A model generated the notes under the pieces. That model saw only the letters and a program-made list of their open reading frames with translations. It searched no databases and was not told the origin of the DNA. A stretch of DNA of 39,348 nt from a virus: IMG/VR virus record IMGVR_UViG_3300030116_004792, positions 1 to 39,348 of that record. One strand, 5' to 3'. Below are positions 17,781 through 25,211 of the stretch, piece after piece. The position numbers and the translations under genes were made by a program. Position 1 is the first letter of the stretch, and each line of letters starts with the position of its first letter.

Positions 17781-18389
17781 CTAGATGCGGCGGAGGGCTC
17801 GGCTAGGCAGGTAGGTGTTTAGAGCGCTGGTCATGTTGGGGTTGCCCCGCAGCATGTTGTGCTCGCTCTTAGTCGTCTCTTCCTCCAGGAACTGACTGCG
17901 TGCCTCTAGCTCCTGGGTCAAGTTGATCTTGGTTAAGTCGCCGCTGCCCAGGATTGCTTCCTGCAGCTGCCGGCCAGCCTTAATCATGATGTACTGGTGC
18001 GCATGCTCAGGCAGGTCGTCCCAGGTCAGCAGGGACGTGACGTCAGCTTTGAGGTCTTCCGTAAACGTGTACGACTGCCGGCGGCGGTCATACAGCTTTG
18101 CGCCACGCTGGATGACGTCGTAGTCCGGGTACTCCGTGGGACTGACGACAACACGGCTGACGCTGGCACCAACAGGGATCTCGTTGCTGGTGTTGCGCTG
18201 CAGCGTTACTTCATAGTCAGTGTTAAACGACCAGCCCTCTGCTTGGATCTTGCGGCTGACATCGTTTAACGAATCTTCAGCCTGCTTGGCCAGGCCAAAC
18301 TGACCCTGCAGGCTGTTGACCGGCGCCTCGCCCAGCATTTGCAGGACGCGGTTGACGGCCTCTAAAAAGCTGGTGCGAGTGAGTGCCAT
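17781..18389 (-). CDS. Tail tubular protein A (gp11-like adaptor), 202 aa
   Basis: Ring protein that joins portal to nozzle. Diagnostic features are the N-terminal helix TSFLEAVNRVLQMLGEAPV, the segment AEDSLNDVSRKIQAEGWSFN, and the conserved DLPEHAHQYIMIKAGRQLQE helix near residues 125-145, all typical of T7 gp11 (196 aa). The gene lies between a small basic-peptide gene upstream and the gp12-like gene downstream, the standard order. The stop is followed after two bases by the gp12-like ATG, implying one polycistronic message. Confidence 0.95.
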   Translation of the reverse strand: MALTRTSFLEAVNRVLQMLGEAPVNSLQGQFGLAKQAEDSLNDVSRKIQAEGWSFNTDYEVTLQRNTSNEIPVGASVSRVVVSPTEYPDYDVIQRGAKLYDRRRQSYTFTEDLKADVTSLLTWDDLPEHAHQYIMIKAGRQLQEAILGSGDLTKINLTQELEARSQFLEEETTKSEHNMLRGNPNMTSALNTYLPSRALRRI

Positions 18390-18392
18390 GGG

Positions 18393-18542
18393 TTACTTCT
18401 TTTTTTTCTTTTTGGCTGTTTTTGCTGAATCGCGAAACGCTTTGTCAGTGGGCGCACCTGGGCTGCCGGGCTTGCGAGGAGCCTCGCCGCGCTTGCGTTT
18501 AGCGTGAATGTTGGCGTACAAGCCGCGTTTTTTAGGTGCCAT
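18393..18542 (-). CDS. Small lysine/arginine-rich protein, 49 aa
   Basis: A basic peptide that begins MAPKKRGLYANIHAKRKRG, continues APRKPGSPGAPTDKAFRDSA, and ends in a run of lysines. From memory, near-identical peptides (GLYANIHAKR and KPGSKGAPTAKAF) occur in many cyanophages, so I consider it a real gene. The charge suggests nucleic-acid binding or packaging with DNA; function is unknown. Its ATG overlaps the stop of the 20-aa gene upstream by one base (TGATG), a sign of translational coupling. It lies just after the capsid terminator and just before the tail tube A gene. Confidence 0.85.
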   Translation of the reverse strand: MAPKKRGLYANIHAKRKRGEAPRKPGSPGAPTDKAFRDSAKTAKKKKKK

Positions 18543-18604
18543 CAGTAGCCCTTCTTCTTGCCGCCTTTGCCACCTTTGTGGCCTTTAGATCCTTTCTTGT
18601 GCAT
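18542..18604 (-). CDS. Tiny Gly/Lys-rich peptide, 20 aa
   Basis: Encodes a 20-residue peptide, MHKKGSKGHKGGKGGKKKGY, with almost only Gly, Lys and His. A GGAG Shine-Dalgarno lies six bases before the ATG, and the stop overlaps the next ATG. From memory, similar Lys/Gly mini-ORFs sit beside the 49-aa basic peptide in other cyanophages. It could be a DNA-condensing peptide or mainly a leader that delivers ribosomes to the 49-aa gene. The good ribosome-binding site and coupling support translation. Confidence 0.72.
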   Translation of the reverse strand: MHKKGSKGHKGGKGGKKKGY

Positions 18605-18615
18605 GGTGATCTCCA

Positions 18616-18641
18616 ATAAAAAAGGGGCCCGTAGGCCCCTT
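18616..18641 (-). terminator. Rho-independent terminator after the capsid gene
   Basis: Read leftwards, an 8-bp stem AAGGGGCC / GGCCCCTT closes a TACG loop (a stable UNCG-type tetraloop with a C-G closing pair) and runs into a T-rich tail (TTTTTTATT). It starts ten bases after the capsid stop codon. It would end or reduce capsid transcripts before the small basic-peptide and tail genes. Confidence 0.88.
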
Positions 18642-18651
18642 CAGGATACGG

Positions 18652-19617
18652 TCAGCTGAAAGTGATCTCAACTGCGCAATCAGGACGTAGTACGCCTGTA
18701 CCACAAGCCATGGATCCGACCATAAACGTGCCCTGGTAAAGGGCATGCACGTCGGCCCCGGTTTGCTCCATCTTCAGGTCCATCAGCTTCACGGTGCCGA
18801 CAGCTTGGCGGTTGAACACCAGGCCGACGTTGTTAGTGAAGTTGGCTGAGTAATCGTTGTTTTCGCCGGTAGCCGCTGAGCGGTTGGTGGTCGGCAGGTG
18901 ATTGGTTTTGACAATCGTGATGCCGGCAACCTTCAGCACAGTGCCTTCGGCGTATGCACCTTGGCCGCCCCAATCGCGGTTAATTACATTGGTTTCTTGG
19001 ACCAATTTGTAGTATTCGCGGGGCGCTAAAGCGCAGTAGCGATCATCCTCAGGGACCGAGTTCTCGTCCATCTTCTGCGCAGCAGAGAACAATGCGGTCG
19101 CAAGTTGTGCGCCCGTAATGTTTGCTTTGTTAGAAGACGAAGGAGTGATGTTGACCGCAGAACCACCAGGCAGGTCAGTGTTGAAGTTCGTAGTGGTACG
19201 AGCAGCTTTGGCGATCATTGCTGCAACGTTCTGGTCAAAAGTGTAGGCCAGAGCGTTACCCATCTGAGTTGAATACTCAGAGCGAACGTCGTAGTGATTC
19301 TTGGCTTCATCAATATCTGCGATGAAGACATTGCTCACCAGCTTGTCATCAATCAGCACAGTTGCTTCTGCGTGCTTGATGGCGTTACCTGTCAGCTGGG
19401 TGCCAGGCGTATGATATGAAGTGCTGGAGAGGCCTACGATTGGAAACTGCGCACTTTTGCCTGATGCAATAGTACGAGTAACATGCAGATTTTCGAAGAT
19501 TGTATTTTTACGGAAGGCAGAAAGTACCTCCCCTGCGAACACCTTCAGGAAAAGTGCGTCGTAGCCGGTGCCAGTGTTGTTGACCAGGCCAAGCCTGGAA
19601 GCGGTGAAGTTAGCCAC
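18652..19617 (-). CDS. Major capsid protein (gp10-like), 321 aa, GTG start
   Basis: Main head protein, HK97 fold by family. It matches T7 gp10A at ALFLKVFAGEVLSAF, SGKSAQFPIVG, AxNHYDVRSEYSTQMG and RQAVGTVKLMDL. T7 gp10A is 345 aa. The codon giving the usual MANFTASRLG-like start is GTG, at 19617-19615, and it has no Shine-Dalgarno close by. An in-frame TAG lies four codons upstream, so the start cannot move further. A strong Shine-Dalgarno and an 11-codon mini-ORF sit just before it. The gene is flanked by terminators on both sides, suggesting a separately controlled, abundant transcript. Confidence 0.96.
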   Translation of the reverse strand: MANFTASRLGLVNNTGTGYDALFLKVFAGEVLSAFRKNTIFENLHVTRTIASGKSAQFPIVGLSSTSYHTPGTQLTGNAIKHAEATVLIDDKLVSNVFIADIDEAKNHYDVRSEYSTQMGNALAYTFDQNVAAMIAKAARTTTNFNTDLPGGSAVNITPSSSNKANITGAQLATALFSAAQKMDENSVPEDDRYCALAPREYYKLVQETNVINRDWGGQGAYAEGTVLKVAGITIVKTNHLPTTNRSAATGENNDYSANFTNNVGLVFNRQAVGTVKLMDLKMEQTGADVHALYQGTFMVGSMACGTGVLRPDCAVEITFS

Positions 19618-19729
19618 AGTTTGTGTCTAATAGGTTTTACTACCTGTCACCACCACCTTCACAAAGGGTGTCCTCCGCAGAGGGCCAGAGCTTCCGTGAG
19701 AGGGTCTAGGTAACAGAAATATACCCAAG
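19618..19729 (-). promoter_or_regulatory. Capsid leader with strong RBS and 11-codon mini-ORF
   Basis: This stretch of 112 bases lies between the scaffold terminator and the capsid GTG. Leftwards it contains GGAGG (complement at 19672-19676), then a GTG at 19662 opening a mini-ORF VKVVVTGSKTY that stops with TAG at 19629-19627, nine bases before the capsid GTG. The mini-ORF is in the capsid frame. The arrangement suggests ribosomes load at the mini-ORF and re-initiate at the capsid start. A promoter for the capsid message must also lie here if the upstream terminator is efficient; I cannot identify its sequence (a TATATT lies near 19717-19722). Confidence 0.55.
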
Positions 19730-19754
19730 AAAAAACCCCTGGGTAAACCAGGGG
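19730..19754 (-). terminator. Rho-independent terminator after the scaffold gene
   Basis: Read leftwards, CCCCTGG and CCAGGGG form a perfect 7-bp stem around a 5-base loop and are followed by six Ts. It lies 25 bases after the scaffold stop codon and 112 bases before the capsid start. It would separate the terminase-portal-scaffold message from the capsid message. Confidence 0.87.
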
Positions 19755-19779
19755 CCCCTCTTCATGCTCGACCTACATC

Positions 19780-20586
19780 TTAGAAGACGTTTGACCGAGA
19801 AAGCTTTTCCTCCAGCTTTCTTCGGTATGCGGGGTCTGTCTTGTACCGCGGATCCTGCATTGCTTCTACCAGCTGAGCTGTTGACTCAAACTTGGCCTCA
19901 CTGCTGCGAGAGGAGCGACCACCAACAAGACGCGGCTCGACGCCGGTCTGTGATGAATAGCGGCTCTGCAGGCCAGCAACTGCAAAGCGGACCTGGTCCA
20001 TGTCACTAGAAGCAATTGACTTGTTAAAAGCCTTTTGCTCGCCTTCTGACAGATTTTCGCCGGCCCACTGGATCATGTCCTGATAGGCCTGCTCACCACC
20101 AAACTCAGATTTAATCTGCATAACTTGCTGTGCAGCCAGCGCAGAGTCCTGCGACTGCTGGAACTGCAAGCCAGACAAATAGGCGTCGACCATGTCACGG
20201 GCAAAGCCAGCATTGCCGAGCTCGTTGTAGTCGTCGTCAGACAGCTGGCCAGTTTCCTGCCAGCGGCTGTTCATGTTTTGGAAGTCAATTCCAGCCTCAG
20301 TCAGACGTGAACCGATGTATTCCCCGTAGATAGAATTGGCATCGGGAGCATCGTCAGACTGCTCGGCTGGCTCTGCTTCCTCAGCAACTGCCTCGGGCTC
20401 TGGCTCCGGGCGGTTGCGCTCGCTTTCAAGCTCCTTGTAGCCCTTGACTAGATCGTCAACGGTTTTGTACTTGCCAGCAAGAAGTGGCTCCTCGCCCTGT
20501 ACCTGAATATCGCCTTCAGGAGCTTGTTCCTGATCGGGCGCCATTGCGGGTGCGGGATCACTTTTGATGGTAATTGCTTCAGGCAT
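19780..20586 (-). CDS. Scaffolding protein (gp9-like), 268 aa
   Basis: Probable head assembly scaffold, the T7 gp9 counterpart (307 aa), placed as usual directly before the capsid gene. It is acidic, with an N-terminal Glu/Pro/Ala-rich region (residues 1-90, including YKTVDDLVKGYKELESER), a helical middle with NDDYNELGNAGFARDMVDAY-like segments, and a basic C terminus (RRKLEEKLSRSNVF). Basic C-terminal helices are where many scaffolds bind coat protein. A good AAGGAGA ribosome-binding site precedes the ATG. The assignment rests on position, composition and the conserved SGLQFQQSQ-type helix. Confidence 0.88.
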   Translation of the reverse strand: MPEAITIKSDPAPAMAPDQEQAPEGDIQVQGEEPLLAGKYKTVDDLVKGYKELESERNRPEPEPEAVAEEAEPAEQSDDAPDANSIYGEYIGSRLTEAGIDFQNMNSRWQETGQLSDDDYNELGNAGFARDMVDAYLSGLQFQQSQDSALAAQQVMQIKSEFGGEQAYQDMIQWAGENLSEGEQKAFNKSIASSDMDQVRFAVAGLQSRYSSQTGVEPRLVGGRSSRSSEAKFESTAQLVEAMQDPRYKTDPAYRRKLEEKLSRSNVF

Positions 20587-20595
20587 GTGGTCTCC

Positions 20596-20820
20596 TTATT
20601 TGATCTGGATAACGCCGTCGTCATCAACAGTGACGACAGGCTTTTCTACCTCAACAACCTTGCGCTCAGGAACTTCGCCGATCTGAATAACTTCGTACTC
20701 AGCCGGCGGCTCCGGCGATGCCGGCGGGCCCACTAGGGATTCCGGCGGCTCCGACTGCGTCTGGGAGGGCGTTGGGCTGGGGCCCGGGGACTCCGCCTTC
20801 TTCCGTGAACTGGGGGCCAT
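20596..20820 (-). CDS. Small acidic/proline-rich protein, 74 aa, overlapping the portal gene
   Basis: Unknown protein encoded between portal and scaffold. The ATG at 20820 has GGAG six bases upstream and lies inside the portal gene, so 122 bases are read in two frames on the same strand. The overlapping half gives a low-complexity Pro/Ser/Glu-rich sequence (SPGPSPTPSQTQSEPPES); the unique half gives YEVIQIGEVPERKVVEVEKP and VVTVDDDGVIQIK, which looks like real beta-rich protein. A longer start at 20853 exists but lacks a ribosome-binding site. Function unknown. Confidence 0.7.
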   Translation of the reverse strand: MAPSSRKKAESPGPSPTPSQTQSEPPESLVGPPASPEPPAEYEVIQIGEVPERKVVEVEKPVVTVDDDGVIQIK

Positions 20821-22453
20821 AGGTAGCTCCTGGTTGGGTGTAGTTCTTGGCAATTTGTGCAGCGGCTGGGGACTTCATCATGTCCATCAGCTGTTGCTGC
20901 TCCATTGACTGCTGCTGCGCTTGTGCAGCAGCTTCCGCTTCCTGTTGTAGCTGTTCTTTTGTTTTAACCAAGTTCGTTGTATCAATCGAGCCGCTGGCAG
21001 CCAGGCGTCGCAACGCCTCATCAACGTTGATGTATTGCATCATCACCTCAGGGCCAAGTGTGTTCTGGGCTGCTGTGATGAACTCAATCAGCTTGTTGCG
21101 GTCGTCACCGCGGCCAATGGCTTCGAGACCTGTCACAGGCTTCGGGCTAACCAACGGCTCGCCGTTGCTGCCATTCGGGAAGGCAGGCAGCTTGCGTTGC
21201 TTGTTCAAAATGTGCATCAGCCTGCGCACCAACGGCAGCTGCAACTCTTGCGTCAGGATGGAATACAGGCCGCCAATTGACGCCTCTAGCTCTTGGCTCA
21301 TGTAGCGGATTTCTTCCGCTGTCACGCGTTCACCTGGGCGCTGAATTGCAGTGTTGAGCATGAACGCAAACTGCAAACGACCCTCGATGCGGTCAATTGT
21401 TGCGCTTGCAATTTGCAGATCTTGCCCCTTCTGGCTCTGGATGACTGTGACGTCCTGGGCGTTGCCCTGCACGATCGCGCCATTGGCTGCACTAGCCAGC
21501 GTGCGCGGGCGGGTGGTGCCGTTGGGATTAACCAAAAACAGGATCTTGGCCGCGGCAGCACTGCCTTCTAAAACTGCCTGATACAGCGACTCCAGCGCCA
21601 GCAAATCACCGTAGTACTGCTCAACGTATGAGCGACCATACTCTTCGGTGTCCGTGCGATCAAAGCGAAGGGGAATCCAGGGGCTGTTTTCCTCAGAGCT
21701 CATGCCATGAGTGCCTGGGATTTCACGTCCCTTGCACTCCTGATACCAGTGGCACTGCCCGTCGTAAAACTTGACGCAGGTGTAAATCTTCAGCGTCCGC
21801 TGCGCCGGTTCGTCTTCGTCGTATTCATCGTCCTCATAATCCTCCTCCGAGTCGATGAATCCCGTGGGAAGGGCCTCTGGGTAGACCTCTTCCTCAACCA
21901 CGATCTCAGTGACGTGGCCCATAGGGTCACGCACAAGCACATAACGATCCAGATGGATAACTCGTATTCCTTCTTCGGAGACGTACAGCAAGGCGTTGCC
22001 GCCGACGAGCAAATGCTTAAAGGCTTCGTGCAATGAGGCGCGGCCATTGGCCAGCTCCATTACTTGCATCACTGCATGCTCAACCTTTACCAGCGCGCTG
22101 TCTAGTTCGGTCTTAATCTCAGGCCCTGCCTGCTCAATGCGCAACGCGAGGCCGTCAACCTCCAACTTAAAAAACGCACTGTTGGGCGGGAACAGGGTGA
22201 TAAGCAGGCGGTTTGCCAGGTAATTAACCCCGCGAGCTCCAAGGCTTTGATATGGCGTCTTGAAGCTGCCGTGATCGCCGTAGTTCTCGTCTGGGATAAG
22301 GCCAGGCAGTGTGACCTTGCTGCAATCACGGGCGCGTTGCAGGAACGGCGAGCGGTTGCCATGCAGCTGCTCATAGCGCGCTGCAGCTGAACGCCCACTA
22401 CGGCCGTAATCGCTGGGTTGGCGATCGACCTTGCTGGTCAGATTTAGGCGCAT
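20699..22453 (-). CDS. Portal / head-tail connector protein (gp8-like), 584 aa
   Basis: Dodecameric portal through which DNA enters and leaves. Family features include RARDCSKVTLPGLIPDE near residue 40, YQSLGARGVNYLANRLLITLFPP near 70-90, and GERVTAEEIRYMSQELE near 380, all typical of T7-like connectors. T7 gp8 is 536 aa; the extra length is an acidic insertion near 200-215 (DSEEDYEDDEYDEDEP) and a Gln/Gly/Pro-rich tail. The final 40 codons overlap the 74-aa gene. The large terminase is three genes upstream. Confidence 0.96.
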   Translation of the reverse strand: MRLNLTSKVDRQPSDYGRSGRSAAARYEQLHGNRSPFLQRARDCSKVTLPGLIPDENYGDHGSFKTPYQSLGARGVNYLANRLLITLFPPNSAFFKLEVDGLALRIEQAGPEIKTELDSALVKVEHAVMQVMELANGRASLHEAFKHLLVGGNALLYVSEEGIRVIHLDRYVLVRDPMGHVTEIVVEEEVYPEALPTGFIDSEEDYEDDEYDEDEPAQRTLKIYTCVKFYDGQCHWYQECKGREIPGTHGMSSEENSPWIPLRFDRTDTEEYGRSYVEQYYGDLLALESLYQAVLEGSAAAAKILFLVNPNGTTRPRTLASAANGAIVQGNAQDVTVIQSQKGQDLQIASATIDRIEGRLQFAFMLNTAIQRPGERVTAEEIRYMSQELEASIGGLYSILTQELQLPLVRRLMHILNKQRKLPAFPNGSNGEPLVSPKPVTGLEAIGRGDDRNKLIEFITAAQNTLGPEVMMQYINVDEALRRLAASGSIDTTNLVKTKEQLQQEAEAAAQAQQQSMEQQQLMDMMKSPAAAQIAKNYTQPGATYGPQFTEEGGVPGPQPNALPDAVGAAGIPSGPAGIAGAAG

Positions 22454-22457
22454 CTAA

Positions 22458-22847
22458 TTATCCGGGGATAGACAGGCCGCCTGAGCCACCTGCAACACCT
22501 GTGCCGCCAGTGCGGAAACGACGACGGCCTATGCCAGAGCTTTGTGCGCGAGGCGCAATTGCCAAAGTTTGCTGCATGTCCATGCCACCTGCTGTTTGAT
22601 TTGCGGCGTACAGCGGGTCAGGCACAGCCGTTGAAGGAGCTGCAGTTTCTGCAATGGGGTTAGGAGCTGGAGCTGGATCGGCTTCTGCTGCTGCTTTTTG
22701 GTCTTTGAACCGCTTTTCTGATTGCGCAAGCTGCAAATCGAACTGACGCTTTTGCTCAGCCATCTGCTCACGCTGTAGAGCCATTTGCTCTTCATGGCGA
22801 CGCTGCTGCGCGCTGTCGTCACGGCCGCCTCCACCACCACCGCACAT
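22458..22847 (-). CDS. gp7.3-like virion/tail assembly protein, 129 aa
   Basis: Sits directly before the portal gene, the place of T7 gene 7.3 (a tail assembly virion protein of 99 aa). It starts MCGGGGGGRDDS, has a Glu/Gln/Arg-rich helical part (residues 15-55) and an Ala/Pro-rich linker, and ends with IGRRRFRTGGTG and a glycine-rich tail, GGSGGLSIPG, similar in style to the T7 protein's ending. The Met-Cys-Gly start recurs in small podovirus proteins at this position. Assignment is by position and composition only. Confidence 0.62.
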   Translation of the reverse strand: MCGGGGGGRDDSAQQRRHEEQMALQREQMAEQKRQFDLQLAQSEKRFKDQKAAAEADPAPAPNPIAETAAPSTAVPDPLYAANQTAGGMDMQQTLAIAPRAQSSGIGRRRFRTGGTGVAGGSGGLSIPG

Positions 22848-22849
22848 GG

Positions 22850-23032
22850 TCAGTCCTCGTTGATTTGCTCAGAATAAACGGCACGCAACATGCGAACCAC
22901 ACTGCGTTGCCCTACATAAATCCATATTTGCCGATCAGTCCAGTCCGCTTCTGGACATTTCTCCGGGTACTGCTCGTCGAGACGTCTCAGAATTGATTCA
23001 TCCAACCCTGGCCAATCACTTTCATCGCGCAT
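22850..23032 (-). CDS. Small conserved-type protein next to terminase, 60 aa
   Basis: Unknown function. It begins MRDESDWPGLDESILRRLDE and ends with a helix containing GQRSVVRMLRAVYSEQ. From memory, many podoviruses carry a short protein between terminase and portal that starts MRDE.W.GL and has a GQR.VV motif. It overlaps the upstream gene by 11 bases and is two bases from the next gene, so it belongs to the same message as terminase. It has no membrane segment and is acidic overall. Confidence 0.75.
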   Translation of the reverse strand: MRDESDWPGLDESILRRLDEQYPEKCPEADWTDRQIWIYVGQRSVVRMLRAVYSEQINED

Positions 23033-23258
23033 ACGGATCCTTCGGAAATACCTGACAGCCTTCGACGTCGAACGGTAGCTGCTCCCAGCAATCGCACAGG
23101 CTGGCTACTTCAAACGCATCCTCTGCGCTCTTAGCCAGCACGACTGTCTGGTAGCCGCCTTTGGCCATGCCACCCCACTCTCCCAGAAAACCGGAAGGCA
23201 GCCGCACGACGTAAGGCTTTGGCTTAGCGACCTGCGAGCTGGATCCACTCTTCTGCAT
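23022..23258 (-). CDS. Small hypothetical protein overlapping the terminase 3' end, 78 aa
   Basis: Unknown. I choose the ATG at 23258 because a GGGA lies nine to twelve bases upstream and because the longer frame, to 23453, would run far into the terminase gene. The product starts MQKSGSSSQVAKPKPYVVRL and continues with GGYQTVVLAKSAEDAFEVASLCDCW, a compact alpha/beta pattern without recognisable motifs. It overlaps the terminase coding end by 35 bases and the next gene by 11 bases. Translation coupling through these overlaps is likely. Confidence 0.65.
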   Translation of the reverse strand: MQKSGSSSQVAKPKPYVVRLPSGFLGEWGGMAKGGYQTVVLAKSAEDAFEVASLCDCWEQLPFDVEGCQVFPKDPYAR

Positions 23259-24951
23259 CTGAGCGTCCCATCTGATCCAAGGGTATCCCCAATACCTTTG
23301 CATCCAACGCCCCTTGAATGTTTCCCATATACGCTTCCATTTCGAGGTCCCATAGCTCGGCCTGCCGCTCCTTAATTGCTCGATCTTCATCGATAGCCAG
23401 CGATTCATTCCAGTACTGAATAGCCCCCGCCAGGGCGTCGAGGCGGTCGTCATGCTGTAAGCAATTTCTTTCGACCGTAATATGCGTCAGTTGATGGAAC
23501 AACTGGTAGGCCAGTGCTGTTTCAATCGACTCGTCGTCCCTGCTGCGGCTGTCGCGCTCAATAACTGAGCGGTTGACCACTAGGCGGTGCTGGTTCATCA
23601 CCGGTTCCAGCGCATTGATGATGCGCCGCTCCTTCTGCATGTTGCTCCGCACCGGCTCAACCGTGCAGGGGTGGTACTTGCGCAGGAAGGGCTGCAGCAG
23701 GCTCTGCAGCATGCCCTGGCCAAACTGGTCCTCCAGCAGGATCAATGTCACCTGACGGCGCTTTGCGGCCTTTGCCAGGCCCTCTAGGACCTCGTCTGAG
23801 TAGCCATCGGTGTACGCACCAACCTCTAGGACGTACAGGTTGCCGTTGAGCTGGCCGACGATCGCGTAGGCCGTTTCGTCAGTGCCCTTGCCTGAGGGGT
23901 CAACAAACATGACGCAGCCATCTAGCTCTAACCAGTCGCCGTGGATAAACGCTGGCCGGTAGTAGTAGTCGCCGCTAAAGCCAACTGACGGCAGATCTGT
24001 GATGCGGTACTCGGCTCCTGCTGACCACACCACTTTTTCGGGGACGTGGTCGTCGACCTCCAGCACCATGAGGTCCGAGACACGCAGCGGAAAACGCTGC
24101 AAGTCAGACAGGGTGGTATCCAGCTGGAACTGCAGGGTGAACTGCGAGCGGCCGTAGGACGCTTCACGCTCCAGCAGGTCCAAGTCAGAAAACCTGCCGG
24201 GGTCTGTCGGCTTGTTTGGGCTGCTGTCACAGCCCTCCAGAATCATTGGCGCCAGGGCATCGCCGTACTTGGCCGGCCTTTCGGGATACCTAGCTGGCCA
24301 GATGCGGCAGTCGTAGCCGCGCATGCGCAGCTTGTTGTAGACGCTCTCCTCTGTCTGGGGCGTGCCCAGCATCATGATCTCGCCCCCTGGCTTCAGGATG
24401 GCGTTGAACTCACCAACGCAGGAAATCAGCTTCTCCCGCATGCCAACAGTCCAGCTGGTGTTCGGAACCTCGGTGTCATCAGCAAGAATCAGGTCGGCCC
24501 GGCTTCCGGTCAGCTGGCCAAAGACCCCTACTGACTTCACTGACGGACTCTGGTCCGGTATGGCGGGACGCACGTCAAAGCGATTGCTTGCACTGCGTTG
24601 GTCATCACGATCTGGATCCAGGCACTGGAGCAACGGCATCTCCCGAATCAACCGCAGGCAGAACTGCGCAAAGTCATCAGCCCGCACTTTGCTGGCTGAC
24701 ACCACCATGATCTTTTTCTGCGGGTCATTCCTCAGCAACCACAGCGTGTAAGCCGCAGCCATCCAGCTCTTACCCACACCACGGAACGCCTCGACGATCC
24801 GTCGCTTTGGCCCCTGCTGCATGTACTCCGCAATGTCCAGCTGCACTGGTGTCGGATCCGGCAACTGCAAATGCCGCCACACCACCACCAGGAAATACCG
24901 GAAGTCCTTGTCAAATGGTTCCGGCAGCGGCTGCCATGCCGTCTTCTTCAT
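23224..24951 (-). CDS. Terminase large subunit (gp19-like), 575 aa
   Basis: ATP-driven DNA packaging motor and nuclease. ATPase part: Walker A FRGVGKSW (K61) and Walker B LILADDTE (D158, D159, E161). RNase H-like nuclease part: FVDPSGKG with D351, E407 in LLEDQF, and the final acidic motif HDDRLDAL (D501, D502, D505). T7 gp19 is 586 aa. The ATG shares its A with the TAA of the small subunit (TAATG), so the two are translationally coupled. In T7 the terminase genes lie at the right end after the fibre; here they lead the structural block. Confidence 0.97.
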   Translation of the reverse strand: MKKTAWQPLPEPFDKDFRYFLVVVWRHLQLPDPTPVQLDIAEYMQQGPKRRIVEAFRGVGKSWMAAAYTLWLLRNDPQKKIMVVSASKVRADDFAQFCLRLIREMPLLQCLDPDRDDQRSASNRFDVRPAIPDQSPSVKSVGVFGQLTGSRADLILADDTEVPNTSWTVGMREKLISCVGEFNAILKPGGEIMMLGTPQTEESVYNKLRMRGYDCRIWPARYPERPAKYGDALAPMILEGCDSSPNKPTDPGRFSDLDLLEREASYGRSQFTLQFQLDTTLSDLQRFPLRVSDLMVLEVDDHVPEKVVWSAGAEYRITDLPSVGFSGDYYYRPAFIHGDWLELDGCVMFVDPSGKGTDETAYAIVGQLNGNLYVLEVGAYTDGYSDEVLEGLAKAAKRRQVTLILLEDQFGQGMLQSLLQPFLRKYHPCTVEPVRSNMQKERRIINALEPVMNQHRLVVNRSVIERDSRSRDDESIETALAYQLFHQLTHITVERNCLQHDDRLDALAGAIQYWNESLAIDEDRAIKERQAELWDLEMEAYMGNIQGALDAKVLGIPLDQMGRSDAEEWIQLAGR

Positions 24952-25178
24952 TAACTAACCCGCCGCTTGAAGCTCACCACGTTTTCAATATCAGGCAATG
25001 CCTTAGCCAAATCACCAAACGGTGTTCCTTCCGCAGGCTGAGCACTGATTTGATTGTCCTTCAAGAACTGCCGCAGCACATTCAATTCACTTGTGCTGAT
25101 CGTCCCCTCATCCAGCTTTTCTTTTAGGTGCTGCGCTAATCCCTCGTGCAATTCACTTAGTAAGTCCTGCAGCTCCAT
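24951..25178 (-). CDS. Terminase small subunit (gp18-like), 75 aa
   Basis: DNA-recognition subunit of the packaging motor. It has the helix pair typical of the T7-like cyanophage family: LQDLLSELHEGLAQHLKEKL followed by ISTSELNVLRQFLKDNQISA, then a loop with GTPFGDLAKALP and a basic end (FKRRVS). T7 gp18 is 89 aa. A GGGAGAAAG ribosome-binding site lies eight to sixteen bases before the ATG. It is the first gene of the leftward block, and a terminator-like hairpin lies 32 bases ahead of the ribosome-binding region. Confidence 0.9.
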   Translation of the reverse strand: MELQDLLSELHEGLAQHLKEKLDEGTISTSELNVLRQFLKDNQISAQPAEGTPFGDLAKALPDIENVVSFKRRVS

Positions 25179-25211
25179 TGCTTTTACTTTCTCCCGTTAT
25201 CAACAGCATAT

